From Silicimonas sp. (lineage in GTDB: Bacteria > Pseudomonadota > Alphaproteobacteria > Rhodobacterales > Rhodobacteraceae), in contig JAJEGW010000090.1 in assembly GCA_022819605.1 (NCBI GenBank), positions 1 to 52,376 of the forward strand: 52,376 nucleotides of DNA, read 5' to 3'. Positions 26,770 to 35,224 of the stretch are shown one piece after another. The notes under the pieces are model-generated. The model was not told the DNA's origin and searched no databases. It saw only the letters and a program-made list of their open reading frames with translations. The position numbers were made by a program, and so were the translations under genes. Each line of letters opens with the position of its first letter. The first letter of the stretch is position 1.

Positions 26770-27103
26770 CCTACTGCGGCTGCAGCCTGAACGTTACGTT
26801 TTCTGGACGCAACCAATGCGCCTGAGCCACGTTGAAATGCACGCGCCGATGTAGCGGCTTCCGTCATTCGGTGCGCCAATCGCGCAATTCCGGCCAAGGT
26901 TGTTCAAATCTCCCACCGGTGTACGGCGGCGCTCCGTGTTGTCTGGCGGTTGTAGACGCGTGGCGGGTGTCTGTGGGCAACGGATCCAACCGACCATTTT
27001 CTTGCCGACCCGCATCGAATTCCAGCGGCCCTCCCAGTGCGTTTGCAACACGCGGCGCCCCTCGCTATATAATATCGATTATATAATACTGAGAGGAACA
27101 CGA
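26770..27103. other. Gene-free stretch leading to the Doc module promoter
   Basis: About 330 bases. An 85-codon minus frame (26794-27051) is open but opens from TTG and has no recognisable family. The last 40 bases hold the toxin-antitoxin promoter/operator. Confidence 0.5.
27043..27087 (+). promoter_or_regulatory. Promoter and palindromic operator of the Doc-type module
   Basis: TATATAAT (27066-27073) and ATTATATA (27078-27085) form a perfect 8-bp inverted repeat around ATCG. The left arm contains a -10-like TATAAT (27068-27073), with TTGCAA (27043-27048) upstream at a 19-nt spacing. A second TATAAT lies at 27082-27087. The very AT-rich patch stands out in this GC-rich region and fits operator-over-promoter autoregulation. 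Confidence 0.6.
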
Positions 27104-27331
27104 ATGCTGACTCTGAGAATCACGACGGTGGGGGCCTCGTCCGGAGTCATCCTGCCCAAGGAAACCATGGCCCACCTGAAGGTCAAGAAGGGCGACGTGC
27201 TCTATCTTACCGAAGCGGCTGACGGCGGTTATCGCCTGACCCCCTACAATCCGGACTTTGCGAGGCAGATGGACTTGGCAGAGGAGATCATGCACGACGA
27301 CCGTGAAGTGCTGCGTGCGCTTGCCAGATGA
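27104..27331 (+). CDS. AbrB/MazE-type antitoxin of a Doc toxin
   Basis: This 75-aa protein has the swapped-hairpin AbrB-type DNA-binding half (LRITTVGASSGVILPKETM, then KKGDVLYLTEA) and a short C-terminal tail (MDLAEEIMHDDREVLRALA) expected to bind the toxin. A gaggaac box precedes the ATG. The stop overlaps the toxin start (ATGA). This small family is found as the partner of death-on-curing toxins. Confidence 0.85.
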   Translation: MLTLRITTVGASSGVILPKETMAHLKVKKGDVLYLTEAADGGYRLTPYNPDFARQMDLAEEIMHDDREVLRALAR

Positions 27332-27744
27332 GCGCCTCATCCGACAAGGCGCGACCGAAACAGTGGCATTGGATCGATCCTGCCGTCATCTTTGCCGTCC
27401 ACGACCGCCAACTTGCCGAGCACGGCGGTTTGGAGGGCATTCGCGATGCCGACGGCATTGAAAGCGCTCTCGTTCGACCGATGAACCTCGTCCACTACGG
27501 CGAGCCGGACGCGACCGACCTCGCCGCTGCCTACGCCTACGGCATAGTCAAGAACCATGGATTCGTGGACGGCAACAAGCGGACAGCCTGGATTGCCGCG
27601 CGCCTGTTCCTTGCTGACAACGGCTACCGGCTCCGCTTCGACCAGCCGGACGCGCTCCGAACGATGCTGGGCGCTGCCGACAGCAGCATCACCGAAAGCG
27701 AATTGGCCCATTGGTTTCGCGACCGTCTGGACACGGACGAATGA
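27328..27744 (+). CDS. doc: Doc-type (Fic fold) toxin
   Basis: This 138-aa toxin has the Fic/Doc motif HGFVDGNKR at residues 77-85, the kinase-type variant that in phage P1 Doc phosphorylates elongation factor Tu. An N-terminal WIDPAVIFAVHDRQLAEHGG segment is typical of the family. It is coupled to the antitoxin by ATGA and appears intact. Confidence 0.9.
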   Translation: MSASSDKARPKQWHWIDPAVIFAVHDRQLAEHGGLEGIRDADGIESALVRPMNLVHYGEPDATDLAAAYAYGIVKNHGFVDGNKRTAWIAARLFLADNGYRLRFDQPDALRTMLGAADSSITESELAHWFRDRLDTDE

Positions 27745-27823
27745 CTGCGCGCGCCCCGAAATCGACGCCGGCATGTCCGCGCGAACAGGTGATACGTTCA
27801 AAGCTGGCCTGGGGGATCGCTTG

Positions 27824-27847
27824 GGGGATTATATACGAATGTCCCAT
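27824..27847 (+). repeat. Inverted repeat, left copy
   Basis: Reads GGGGATTATATACG then AATGTCCCAT. It matches the reverse complement of 28077-28100 at 21 of 24 positions. Similarity ends sharply on both sides. Confidence 0.65.
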
Positions 27848-28076
27848 GGTTCGATGCCGGGGTTGCGTTCATGGTAGGCGTGTGGCAAGAAGATCAAGCA
27901 CGAGGGTGAGGCGTTGCCTTTCCGATCTCGGCATCTGAGTTTGAGGGCCACGGCCCTGCTGAAACGCCCCACTGCTGGGGCAAACATGACGCGGCGTCCG
28001 GGATTGGCGCATCTGCACGGCGAGAAGCGTTGGCGTTGGCCACTTCGACGACCCGTGAAATCAATGCGAAGTCCTT

Positions 28077-28100
28077 ATGGGACTTACGTATATAATTCCC
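28077..28100 (-). repeat. Inverted repeat, right copy
   Basis: On the minus strand reads GGGAATTATATACG then TAAGTCCCAT. With two more bases (to 28102) it also has ATGGGA/TCCCAT ends of its own, that is, a partial palindrome. It lies 277 bp end to end from the left copy. Confidence 0.65.
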
Positions 28101-28280
28101 ATCGTCAAGCTCTGCCAATGCGTCATGGAGCAGGAACTGAATCGCATCCGGATTGCAGGTTCGACTCGAAGACAGGACCCCGTTCTCCCCAGTCGTCTCT
28201 TCACTAAGGCTCGCCCTCATGGCATGGACGAAGAGGCGGGCGGTGCGCTTAAGGGGGGAACTGAGGAGACCAGAGGACTA

Positions 28281-28472
28281 ATGACCAAAGACACTGAACC
28301 GCTGAATGTCCCGCCTCCGCCAGAGAGCGAGACGGTGTCGACATTGAGGGTTGCCTGCGACGGTGGCGAAGGCGCTCTCGGCCATCCGCGAGTCTGGCTT
28401 TCTATAGACCCGCAGGTCGGGTGGGTCGAATGCGGGTATTGCGACAAGCGTTACATCTTTTCAGGAGAATAG
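28281..28472 (+). CDS. Small zinc-finger (CHCC-type) domain protein
   Basis: This 63-aa protein has Cys26, His35, Cys51 and Cys54 in the pattern [14 protein letters not shown] ... [10 protein letters not shown], the CHCC zinc fold also found in the NDUFS6 subunit of complex I. Alphaproteobacterial homologues are commonly free-standing small proteins of this length. A cagagga box precedes ATG 28281. Its role is not established; a link to complex I is an inference from fold. Confidence 0.8.
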   Translation: MTKDTEPLNVPPPPESETVSTLRVACDGGEGALGHPRVWLSIDPQVGWVECGYCDKRYIFSGE

Positions 28473-28602
28473 CGGCCAGAACGCCATGTCCGGATTCCGG
28501 TGGGCGGCAACCTGCTGCCGCGAAAGGAACCTTCGAATGCATCCTTTCCATGGCTGGGACGATGCGCGACCCTGCCATTGGTCCCGGGGCCACTTTCAGA
28601 CC

Positions 28603-30327
28603 CTACAGATCGGCGTAGACATGCGCCTCGCGCCTGGCACCGGGATGAGTCACTGCGCCAAGCCGCGTGGACCCAACGAGTTGCGCATACTTCCATAGCG
28701 CGCCACTGGTATAGATCGTTTCCCGCGGCGTGTAAGTCCTGGCCTCGAGTTCCTCGTCGCTCAGATCCACGCTGAGTTCGCCCTTGATTGCATCAATGGT
28801 GATCATGTCGCCATCCCGAAGCTTGCCGATCGGCCCTCCCCGCGCGCTCTCCGGGCCGACATGTCCAACGCAGAAGCCCCGCGTCGCTCCAGAGAATCTG
28901 CCATCCGTGATCAGTGCCACCTTCTTGCCCACGCCCTGTCCTGACAGCGCAGCGGTCGTAGCCAGCATCTCGCGCATTCCAGGACCGCTTGCAGGACCTT
29001 CGTTGCGGATGACGATGACCTCGCCTTCCTTGTAGGTGCGCGCCTTGACGGCCGCGAAGGCGTCCTCCTCGCACTCGAAGACCCGGGCAGGGCCGGTGAA
29101 GACCTGTTCGTCCTCGCCCATGCCCGCGACCTTCACGATCGCGCCCTCTGGGGCAAGATTGCCCTTCAGCCCCACGACGCCGCCCGTCTTCGTGATCGGT
29201 GCCTCGACGGGATGGATCACGCGGCCGTCGGCCTCGCATTCGATCCTGTCGAGCGCTTCGCCGATGGCTTCGCCGGATGCCGTGATGCATTCTTCGTGGA
29301 TCAGGCCTGCCTTGCGCAATTCCTTCATCACGACCGGTACGCCGCCAACCTCATACAGGTCCTTGGCCACAAACTGACCTCCCGGCTTCAAATCGACGAA
29401 ATACGGCGTGTCGCGGAAGATCTCGCAGACATCGTCGAGGTCGAAATCGATTCCGGCCTCGTGAGCAATTGCCGGCAAATGCAGCCCCGCGTTGGTGGAT
29501 CCGCCGGTGCAGGCAACGATGCGGGCCGCGTTCTCAAGGCTCTTGCGGGTAACGACGTCCCTAGCGCGAATGTTCCTCTCCAGGAGATTCATCACGGCAA
29601 GACCGGACGCCGTGGCAAACGCGTCGCGGCTCTCGTAGGGTGCGGGCGCGCCCGAGGAATTCAGGAGCGCGAGGCCAATCGCCTCGGACACGCAGGCCAT
29701 CGTGTTGGCCGTGAATTGACCGCCGCAAGCCCCGGCCGACGGGCACGCGACCCTTTCGAGGGCGCGCAGTTCCTCGTCCGAGTTCTGGCCGGCTTGATGG
29801 CGGCCCACCGCCTCGAAGACATCCTGCACCGTCACGTCCCGGCCCTCGAAGCGGCCCGGCATGATCGACCCGCCATAGATGAAGACCGAGGGCACGTTGA
29901 GCCGCACCATCGCCATCATCATGCCGGGCAACGACTTGTCGCAGCCGGCCAGGCCGACGAGAGCGTCGTAGCAGTGCCCGCGCATCGTTAGTTCAACCGT
30001 GTCTGCAATGGCCTCGCGAGAGGCAAGCGAGGAACGCATCCCCTCGTGGCCCATTGCGATCCCGTCGGTCACGGTAATGGTCGTGAACTCCCGGGGCGTG
30101 CCAAACCCTTCCTTGACGCCGAGCTTCACGGCCTGCGCCTGACGATCAAGGGCGATGTTGCAGGGTGCCGCCTCGTTCCAGCAGGTCGCCACGCCCACGA
30201 AGGGCTGAGCAATTTCCTCTTCCGAGATGCCCATTGCATAGTAGTATGACCGATGCGGCGCTCGGGCCGGACCTTCGGTCACGTGGCGGCTGGGCAGGTT
30301 GGACTTGTCGAATCTCTTCTTCAGCAT
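28603..30327 (-). CDS. ilvD: Dihydroxy-acid dehydratase
   Basis: This 574-aa enzyme dehydrates dihydroxy acids in valine, isoleucine and leucine synthesis. It has the Fe-S cluster Cys positions in [19 protein letters not shown] and SAGACGGQF, and the C-terminal [12 protein letters not shown]. Length suits the short IlvD type. It is transcribed divergently from accD, with a shared 124-bp region. Confidence 0.96.
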   Translation of the reverse strand: MLKKRFDKSNLPSRHVTEGPARAPHRSYYYAMGISEEEIAQPFVGVATCWNEAAPCNIALDRQAQAVKLGVKEGFGTPREFTTITVTDGIAMGHEGMRSSLASREAIADTVELTMRGHCYDALVGLAGCDKSLPGMMMAMVRLNVPSVFIYGGSIMPGRFEGRDVTVQDVFEAVGRHQAGQNSDEELRALERVACPSAGACGGQFTANTMACVSEAIGLALLNSSGAPAPYESRDAFATASGLAVMNLLERNIRARDVVTRKSLENAARIVACTGGSTNAGLHLPAIAHEAGIDFDLDDVCEIFRDTPYFVDLKPGGQFVAKDLYEVGGVPVVMKELRKAGLIHEECITASGEAIGEALDRIECEADGRVIHPVEAPITKTGGVVGLKGNLAPEGAIVKVAGMGEDEQVFTGPARVFECEEDAFAAVKARTYKEGEVIVIRNEGPASGPGMREMLATTAALSGQGVGKKVALITDGRFSGATRGFCVGHVGPESARGGPIGKLRDGDMITIDAIKGELSVDLSDEELEARTYTPRETIYTSGALWKYAQLVGSTRLGAVTHPGARREAHVYADL

Positions 30328-30400
30328 GGTGCGCTCCCGGGATTTCAGCGGCTAGAGGCATAGACGCCGTCGCTTGGCTCGGCAAGCAAAGACCGCGCGA

Positions 30401-30428
30401 TTGCAATTCCCGTCCGTCCTGCTTAACA
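30401..30428 (+). promoter_or_regulatory. Possible promoter for accD-folC
   Basis: TTGCAA (30401-30406) and TTAACA (30423-30428) are 16 nt apart, 24 nt before the accD start. Moderate match, judged by eye. Confidence 0.3.
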
Positions 30429-30451
30429 GTGAGTGAAAATCGGGCAGGCTC

Positions 30452-31369
30452 ATGAACTGGATATCGAACTACGTCCGACCCAAGATCAACTCGCTGTTTT
30501 CCAGGCGGGAAACACCCGAGAATCTCTGGTCGAAGTGCCCGGAATGCGGATCGATGCTGTTTCACCGGGAGTTGACCGAGAACTTGGGCGTCTGCACAAG
30601 CTGCGATCATCACATGGCGATCTCCGCACGCGATCGGCTGACCGCGCTCTTCGATGACGGCGTATTCACCGAAGTCGACGTGCCGATGCCGATGCCCGAC
30701 CCACTGTTGTTCCGCGACCAGAAAAAGTACCCGGATCGCCTCAAGGCCGCTCAGCGTGAAACCGAGGAAAAGGAGGCAATGCTGGTAGCGGAGGGAATGA
30801 TCGAACGAACGCCTATTGTGGCAGCCTGCCAGGACTTCAGCTTCATGGGCGGCTCAATGGGCATGTATGTCGGCAACGCCGTCGTCACTGCCGCAAATCG
30901 CGCCGTTGAGCTCAAACGTCCCCTGATCCTCTTTTCGGCCGCCGGCGGCGCCCGCATGCAGGAAGGGATCCTGTCCCTCATGCAGATGCCGCGCACAACG
31001 GTTGCGGTCGAACTGGTGCGCGATGCCGGCCTCCCCTACATCGTCGTTCTCACGAATCCGACGACAGGCGGTGTCACGGCGTCATACGCAATGCTTGGCG
31101 ACGTTCACATTGCGGAACCCAATGCGCTCATCTGCTTTGCCGGGCCGAGGGTCATAGAGCAGACGATTCGCGAAACGCTTCCCGAAGGCTTTCAGCGCGC
31201 AGAGTACCTCCTGGACCACGGAATGCTAGATCGCGTGACGCATCGCCGTGACATGAAGAGCGAACTCTCACGCATCACTCGCATGCTCCTCAACATGCCT
31301 CCTCCCGTGAAGGGCGACCTTCCCCCTCCGAACGACGCCAAATCGGAACCGGCAGCGGCGTCCGGATAG
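30452..31369 (+). CDS. accD: Acetyl-CoA carboxylase carboxyltransferase beta subunit
   Basis: This 305-aa subunit transfers CO2 from carboxybiotin to acetyl-CoA in fatty acid synthesis, with AccA. The N-terminal zinc ribbon has Cys29, Cys32, Cys48 and Cys51. The carboxyltransferase core has FMGGSMG and GGARMQEG followed by PTTGGVTASYAMLGD. It is followed after 4 nt by folC, a frequent pair. Confidence 0.96.
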   Translation: MNWISNYVRPKINSLFSRRETPENLWSKCPECGSMLFHRELTENLGVCTSCDHHMAISARDRLTALFDDGVFTEVDVPMPMPDPLLFRDQKKYPDRLKAAQRETEEKEAMLVAEGMIERTPIVAACQDFSFMGGSMGMYVGNAVVTAANRAVELKRPLILFSAAGGARMQEGILSLMQMPRTTVAVELVRDAGLPYIVVLTNPTTGGVTASYAMLGDVHIAEPNALICFAGPRVIEQTIRETLPEGFQRAEYLLDHGMLDRVTHRRDMKSELSRITRMLLNMPPPVKGDLPPPNDAKSEPAAASG

Positions 31370-31373
31370 CGGC

Positions 31374-32687
31374 ATGCGAGAAGTGCCGGACCTTGGCGAC
31401 GAGACCGCCTTGATGCGATTCACGTCTTCTGACGCAGTACTCGAAAGAATGCAGCGCCTGCATCCAAAAGTCATCGACCTGAACCTGGACCGCATGGACC
31501 GTTGCCTGTCGTCTGTCGGGAACCCGCATGGCAGATTGCCCCCGGTGGTCCATGTCGCCGGCACCAACGGCAAGGGTTCGACCCAGGCGATGATCCGCGC
31601 CGGACTCGAAGCCGAGGGCTTGACTGTCCACGCATACACGTCGCCGCATCTAGCCCGGTTTCATGAGAGAATCCGCGTGGCGGGAAAGATCATCTCCGAA
31701 CGGGACCTGCTGGAGCTTCTCGAAAATGTCTACGTAGCCAACGGTGGCGAAACGATCACATATTTCGAGATCACGACGGTGGCGGCCTTTCTGGCATTTG
31801 CGGAAATCCCCGCCGACTGGACCTTGCTGGAAGTCGGCCTTGGCGGGCGTCACGATGCCACAAACGTGGTGGACAGTCCCGTTTTGACCATCATCACTAA
31901 GGTAGACCTCGACCACCAGCAGTTTCTTGGAGAAACGATCAAGGAGATTGCAGGACAGAAGGCCGGCATAATCAAGCGTGGCATACCGGTCATCATCGGG
32001 CCTCAGCATGACGACGGGCTGGAAGTCATCGAGGCCGAAGCTGCACGCCTTGATGCGCCTACGATGTCCTTTGGACAGCATTGGCACGTTCGTGCAGAGC
32101 ATGGCCGAATGGTGTTCGAGGACGAATCCGGCCTTCTCGACCTTCCGTTGCCCAATCTTCGAGGGCCGCATCAACTGGCCAACGCAGGCATGGCCATCGC
32201 TGCGCTCAGGTACTTGGGTCTGGGTGAAGTCGCGGCCCAAGGCGCCGTTACGAACGCGTACTGGCCAGCAAGAATGCAAAGGCTGAAGACAGGCCCGCTG
32301 GTCGAGGCTGCGCCAACGGCAGAACTCTGGCTAGACGGCGGTCACAATCCCGCCGCCGGCGAGGCCCTTGCAGAAACGCTCAAGACCCTGCCGGAACGAC
32401 CGACACACCTTATCTGCGGAATGCTCGCGACCAAGGACGTGGCGGGTTACCTCTTGCCGCTGGCAAGCGTGGCCGAGAGCCTCCATGCCGTCGCGATTCC
32501 GGGCGAGGCCGCGACTCTTCCGGCAAGGGACACCGCCGAGGCCTCCACGTCCGTGGGACTGCCGACGTCCATCGCCCAGTCCGTTCAGGATGCGCTGAAC
32601 GAGATCGTCAATTCCGATCCTGCAGCTCGCATACTCATTTGTGGCTCGCTGTATCTTGCCGGAGCGGTCTTGCGAGAGAACGGATGA
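31374..32687 (+). CDS. folC: Bifunctional folylpolyglutamate/dihydrofolate synthase
   Basis: This 437-aa ATP-dependent ligase adds glutamate to dihydropteroate and folates. The P-loop HVAGTNGKGST is at residues 60-70, then YTSPHL, the Mg site region VGLGGRHDATNV, and a C-terminal domain with LWLDGGHNPAAG. It starts 4 nt after accD. A decayed transposase remnant begins within a few bases of its stop. Confidence 0.95.
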   Translation: MREVPDLGDETALMRFTSSDAVLERMQRLHPKVIDLNLDRMDRCLSSVGNPHGRLPPVVHVAGTNGKGSTQAMIRAGLEAEGLTVHAYTSPHLARFHERIRVAGKIISERDLLELLENVYVANGGETITYFEITTVAAFLAFAEIPADWTLLEVGLGGRHDATNVVDSPVLTIITKVDLDHQQFLGETIKEIAGQKAGIIKRGIPVIIGPQHDDGLEVIEAEAARLDAPTMSFGQHWHVRAEHGRMVFEDESGLLDLPLPNLRGPHQLANAGMAIAALRYLGLGEVAAQGAVTNAYWPARMQRLKTGPLVEAAPTAELWLDGGHNPAAGEALAETLKTLPERPTHLICGMLATKDVAGYLLPLASVAESLHAVAIPGEAATLPARDTAEASTSVGLPTSIAQSVQDALNEIVNSDPAARILICGSLYLAGAVLRENG

Positions 32688-33263
32688 GTTGCTCTTTCGG
32701 CGATTCAACCGCGGCGACGACGACATGCAGCTGCGGACGCTGAGTAGCCTCTGCTCCCAAGCGTGCAGGACACTGAATCCGCCGATGCGCCGACCTCCGA
32801 AACGCGGGTCGGCGGCGATGGTCCACACGTCCCGTGCGCGAATCGGAACAAGATGCCGATGACAGCCCCGCGGTTCGCGAATGCAATGCGCGACCGCGCG
32901 TGGCCGCGTGAACACGAAATGACGGTGGCCCATGGGCGCGGTGTTGCCCGCGTGACGAGCCAGCCACTTGCACGCGGCATTACCATGGCAGGTCGGACAG
33001 CGCCGGTTCCGACACAGGTTGAGGAGCGGTAGGTCGAGGTAATCGAGCATCCTTCCGGTTGCGCGCGCGTAGTCCCGGGTGGTATCGGACTGCCGTTGAC
33101 TGGGCGGGTTCTGGAATAAATCGATGCTGCCCCTGCGCTATTTTAAGTGAGCGCCGAATGAATGCCTTTGATCACGTGCAGAGATTGGAGCCTCCCACGA
33201 ACTGATCATGTCGTTGATCGCCGACGCACACTGGAGTTGCCAAAGTCCTTCTGAGAGGTCGTG
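32688..33263. other. Region between folC and the SDR cassette, mostly IS91 remnant
   Basis: The first ~360 bases are the transposase remnant described separately. The remaining ~210 bases up to the SDR gene show no gene; a gagagg ribosome site lies at its right end, before the SDR start. Confidence 0.55.
32693..33050 (-). pseudogene. Decayed IS91-family transposase fragment
   Basis: A single minus frame reads LLNLCRNRRCPTCHGNAACKWL, a match to the zinc-binding N-terminus of IS91-type (Y2) transposases (CRNRHCPKCQG). It continues with GHRHFVFTRP (usual YFHVVFTLP), TIAADPRFGGRRIGGFSVLHAW (usual TIAADPKHLGARIG..VLHTW), then shifts frame to PQLHVVVAAVES (usual HPHVHVVVPAGGLS). Homology stops near the folC stop. 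The catalytic Tyr region is missing. This is a broken, truncated copy without visible element ends. Confidence 0.75.
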
Positions 33264-34004
33264 ATGAAACTGAGCGGGAAAACGGCACTGGTCACCGGCG
33301 CGTCGTCCGGCCTCGGTGCTCATTTCACGCGGATTCTCGCCGAACAAGGCGCCGAGGTCACCGCGGCAGCAAGGCGTGTCGACCGGCTGCAGAGCCTCTG
33401 CGCAAAGATCGAAGGCGACGGCGGGAAGGCGCAGGCTGCGGCTCTGGACGTGACCGACCCTTCCAGCGTGGCCGCGGTCTTCGAGGGCCGGACTTTCGAC
33501 ATCGTGGTCAACAATGCAGGTGTCACTGTCGACGGCCAGGCATTGAAGACCACCGAGGACGATTGGGCTCACGTCATCGACACTGATCTCACCGGCGTGT
33601 TTCGCGTAGCAAGGGCCGCGGGGCAAAGGCTGGTGGAGGCGGGCAAGGGCGGCAGCATAATCAACATCGCGTCGATCCTCGGGATCCGCGTTGCAGGAAA
33701 CCTGTCGGTCTATGCCACGGCCAAGTCCGGTGTCGTGCAGATGACCAGAAGCCTCGCGCTGGAATGGGCGCGCTACGGCATTCGCGTCAATGCACTCTGC
33801 CCGGGCTATATCGAGACCGATCTGAACCGCGACTTCTTTGCATCCGACGCTGGAAAGGCGTTGATCAAGCGCGTGCCGCAGCGACGCTTGGGCAACATGT
33901 CCGATCTAGACGGCCCGCTTCTGCTTCTGGCCACCGACGACGGCGCCTTCATGACCGGCACAGAAATCGTGGTCGATGGTGGACACCTTGTCTCGTCGCT
34001 CTGA
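33264..34004 (+). CDS. SDR-family oxidoreductase (3-ketoacyl reductase-like)
   Basis: This 246-aa short-chain dehydrogenase has TGASSGLG (residues 11-18) for NAD(P) binding, NNAGV, and a catalytic Ser137, Tyr150, Lys154 set in YATAK. ATG 33264 is preferred to the GTG one codon earlier because of the gagagg spacing. It is followed 11 nt later by the acyl-CoA dehydrogenase and then a kinase. In that context a role on a 3- or 4-hydroxy/oxo-acyl-CoA, like LvaD of Pseudomonas putida, is the best guess. Confidence 0.88.
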   Translation: MKLSGKTALVTGASSGLGAHFTRILAEQGAEVTAAARRVDRLQSLCAKIEGDGGKAQAAALDVTDPSSVAAVFEGRTFDIVVNNAGVTVDGQALKTTEDDWAHVIDTDLTGVFRVARAAGQRLVEAGKGGSIINIASILGIRVAGNLSVYATAKSGVVQMTRSLALEWARYGIRVNALCPGYIETDLNRDFFASDAGKALIKRVPQRRLGNMSDLDGPLLLLATDDGAFMTGTEIVVDGGHLVSSL

Positions 34005-34015
34005 AGGAAAGAACC

Positions 34016-35224
34016 ATGGACTTCACAATTGCCGCCCGCATCGAAGATTTCCGCGTCCGCATCGCGCGCTTCGTCGAAGACGAGATCTTGCCGCTGGAAG
34101 ACGATCGCGCGAACTACGATGCGCACGAGAACATCCGTCTTGATGTGCTGGAACGACTCCGCATGAAGGCGAAGGCCGAGGGGCTGTGGTGCCTCCAGTT
34201 GAAAGAGGAAACTGGAGGTCAGGGCCTTGGCAAGGTTGGCATGGCAGTCTGCTATGAAGAGATGAACCGCTCGATTTTCGGACCATGCGTGTTCAACTCG
34301 GCGGCGCCCGACGACGGCAACATGATGGTGCTGGAAAAGGTCGCTACCGATGCTCAGAAAGAACGCTGGTTGCAGCCGATAGTGCAGGGCAAGGTCCGTT
34401 CCGCATTCGCGATGACGGAGCCGCATCCCGGCTCAGGCTCCGACCCGGGCGGAATGATGATCACGACCGCGAAGAGGAACAAAAACAGCTACATCATCAG
34501 TGGCCGCAAGTGGTTTATCACCGGCACCGAAGAGTCCGATCACTTCATCCTCATCGCGCGAACCTCGGACCACCCGCGCAAGGGTCTCTCGGCCTTCCTG
34601 CACCACAAGGACACGCCCGGATTCCGCATCGACCGCCGCATCCCGATCATGGGCCCTGAGGAACATGGCGGCCATTGCGAGATCATCTACGAGGACATGG
34701 AGATTCCAGCCGAGAACCTGCTGATGGAAGAGGGCGACGGATTGAAATTGACCCAGATCCGTCTTGGTCCGGCGCGGCTGACCCATTGCATGCGTTGGCT
34801 GGGCCTCTCGAAGCGTTGCGTCGAGATCGCCATCACCTACGCCCACGAACGATTCGCCTTTGGTGAGCGCCTCTCGAATCGGGAGAGCATCCAGATGATG
34901 CTGGGCGATCTGGCCATGCAGATCGAGGTCGGGCGACTGCTGGTGATGAAAGCGGCGTGGGAGCTGGACCAAGGAAGCTTCGCCCGGAAAGAAGTGTCGA
35001 TGGCCAAGGTCCATGTTGCGAACCTGCTGCACCAGGCCGCCGACACGGCGATCCAGATCAACGGCGCCCGCGGCTATTCCAAGGATACGGTGCTTGAATG
35101 GATCTATCGCTATGCCCGCCAGGCACGGCTGGTCGACGGGGCCGACGAGGTGCACAAGATGGTGCTGCACCGCAGTGTCGAAAAGGAAGGGCGCGAGTTT
35201 TGGAAGTGGAGCGTAGGTGAGTGA
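34016..35224 (+). CDS. ACAD10/11-type acyl-CoA dehydrogenase
   Basis: This 402-aa acyl-CoA dehydrogenase fold protein has AMTEPHPGSGSDP (flavin/substrate loop), SGRKWFITG, and a C-terminal INGARGYSKDTVLEW with LVDGADEVHK. The ADEVH ending resembles the ACAD10/ACAD11 branch. A gaagga box precedes ATG 34016; the longer frame upstream is the shadow of the SDR gene. It overlaps the kinase gene by GTGA. In the known branch members a kinase-made 4-phosphoacyl-CoA is converted toward a 3-hydroxyacyl-CoA; that role here is inferred from neighbours. Confidence 0.88.
   Translation: MDFTIAARIEDFRVRIARFVEDEILPLEDDRANYDAHENIRLDVLERLRMKAKAEGLWCLQLKEETGGQGLGKVGMAVCYEEMNRSIFGPCVFNSAAPDDGNMMVLEKVATDAQKERWLQPIVQGKVRSAFAMTEPHPGSGSDPGGMMITTAKRNKNSYIISGRKWFITGTEESDHFILIARTSDHPRKGLSAFLHHKDTPGFRIDRRIPIMGPEEHGGHCEIIYEDMEIPAENLLMEEGDGLKLTQIRLGPARLTHCMRWLGLSKRCVEIAITYAHERFAFGERLSNRESIQMMLGDLAMQIEVGRLLVMKAAWELDQGSFARKEVSMAKVHVANLLHQAADTAIQINGARGYSKDTVLEWIYRYARQARLVDGADEVHKMVLHRSVEKEGREFWKWSVGE

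Larger units (their letters stand above)
27745..28280. other. Non-coding segment with inverted terminal-like repeats
   Basis: About 535 bases with no supported gene. It contains two inverted copies of a 24-bp AT-rich sequence (27824-27847 and 28077-28100) and an internal hairpin (GCCCCA 27966-27971 / TGGGGC 27976-27981). A tandem GGGGGAT duplicate lies at the left copy. It may be a small mobile-element remnant or a pair of related operator sites. Confidence 0.5.

Noticed and set aside
26794..27051. 85-codon minus-strand frame
   Set aside because: Starts at TTG without a ribosome site and matches no family I know.
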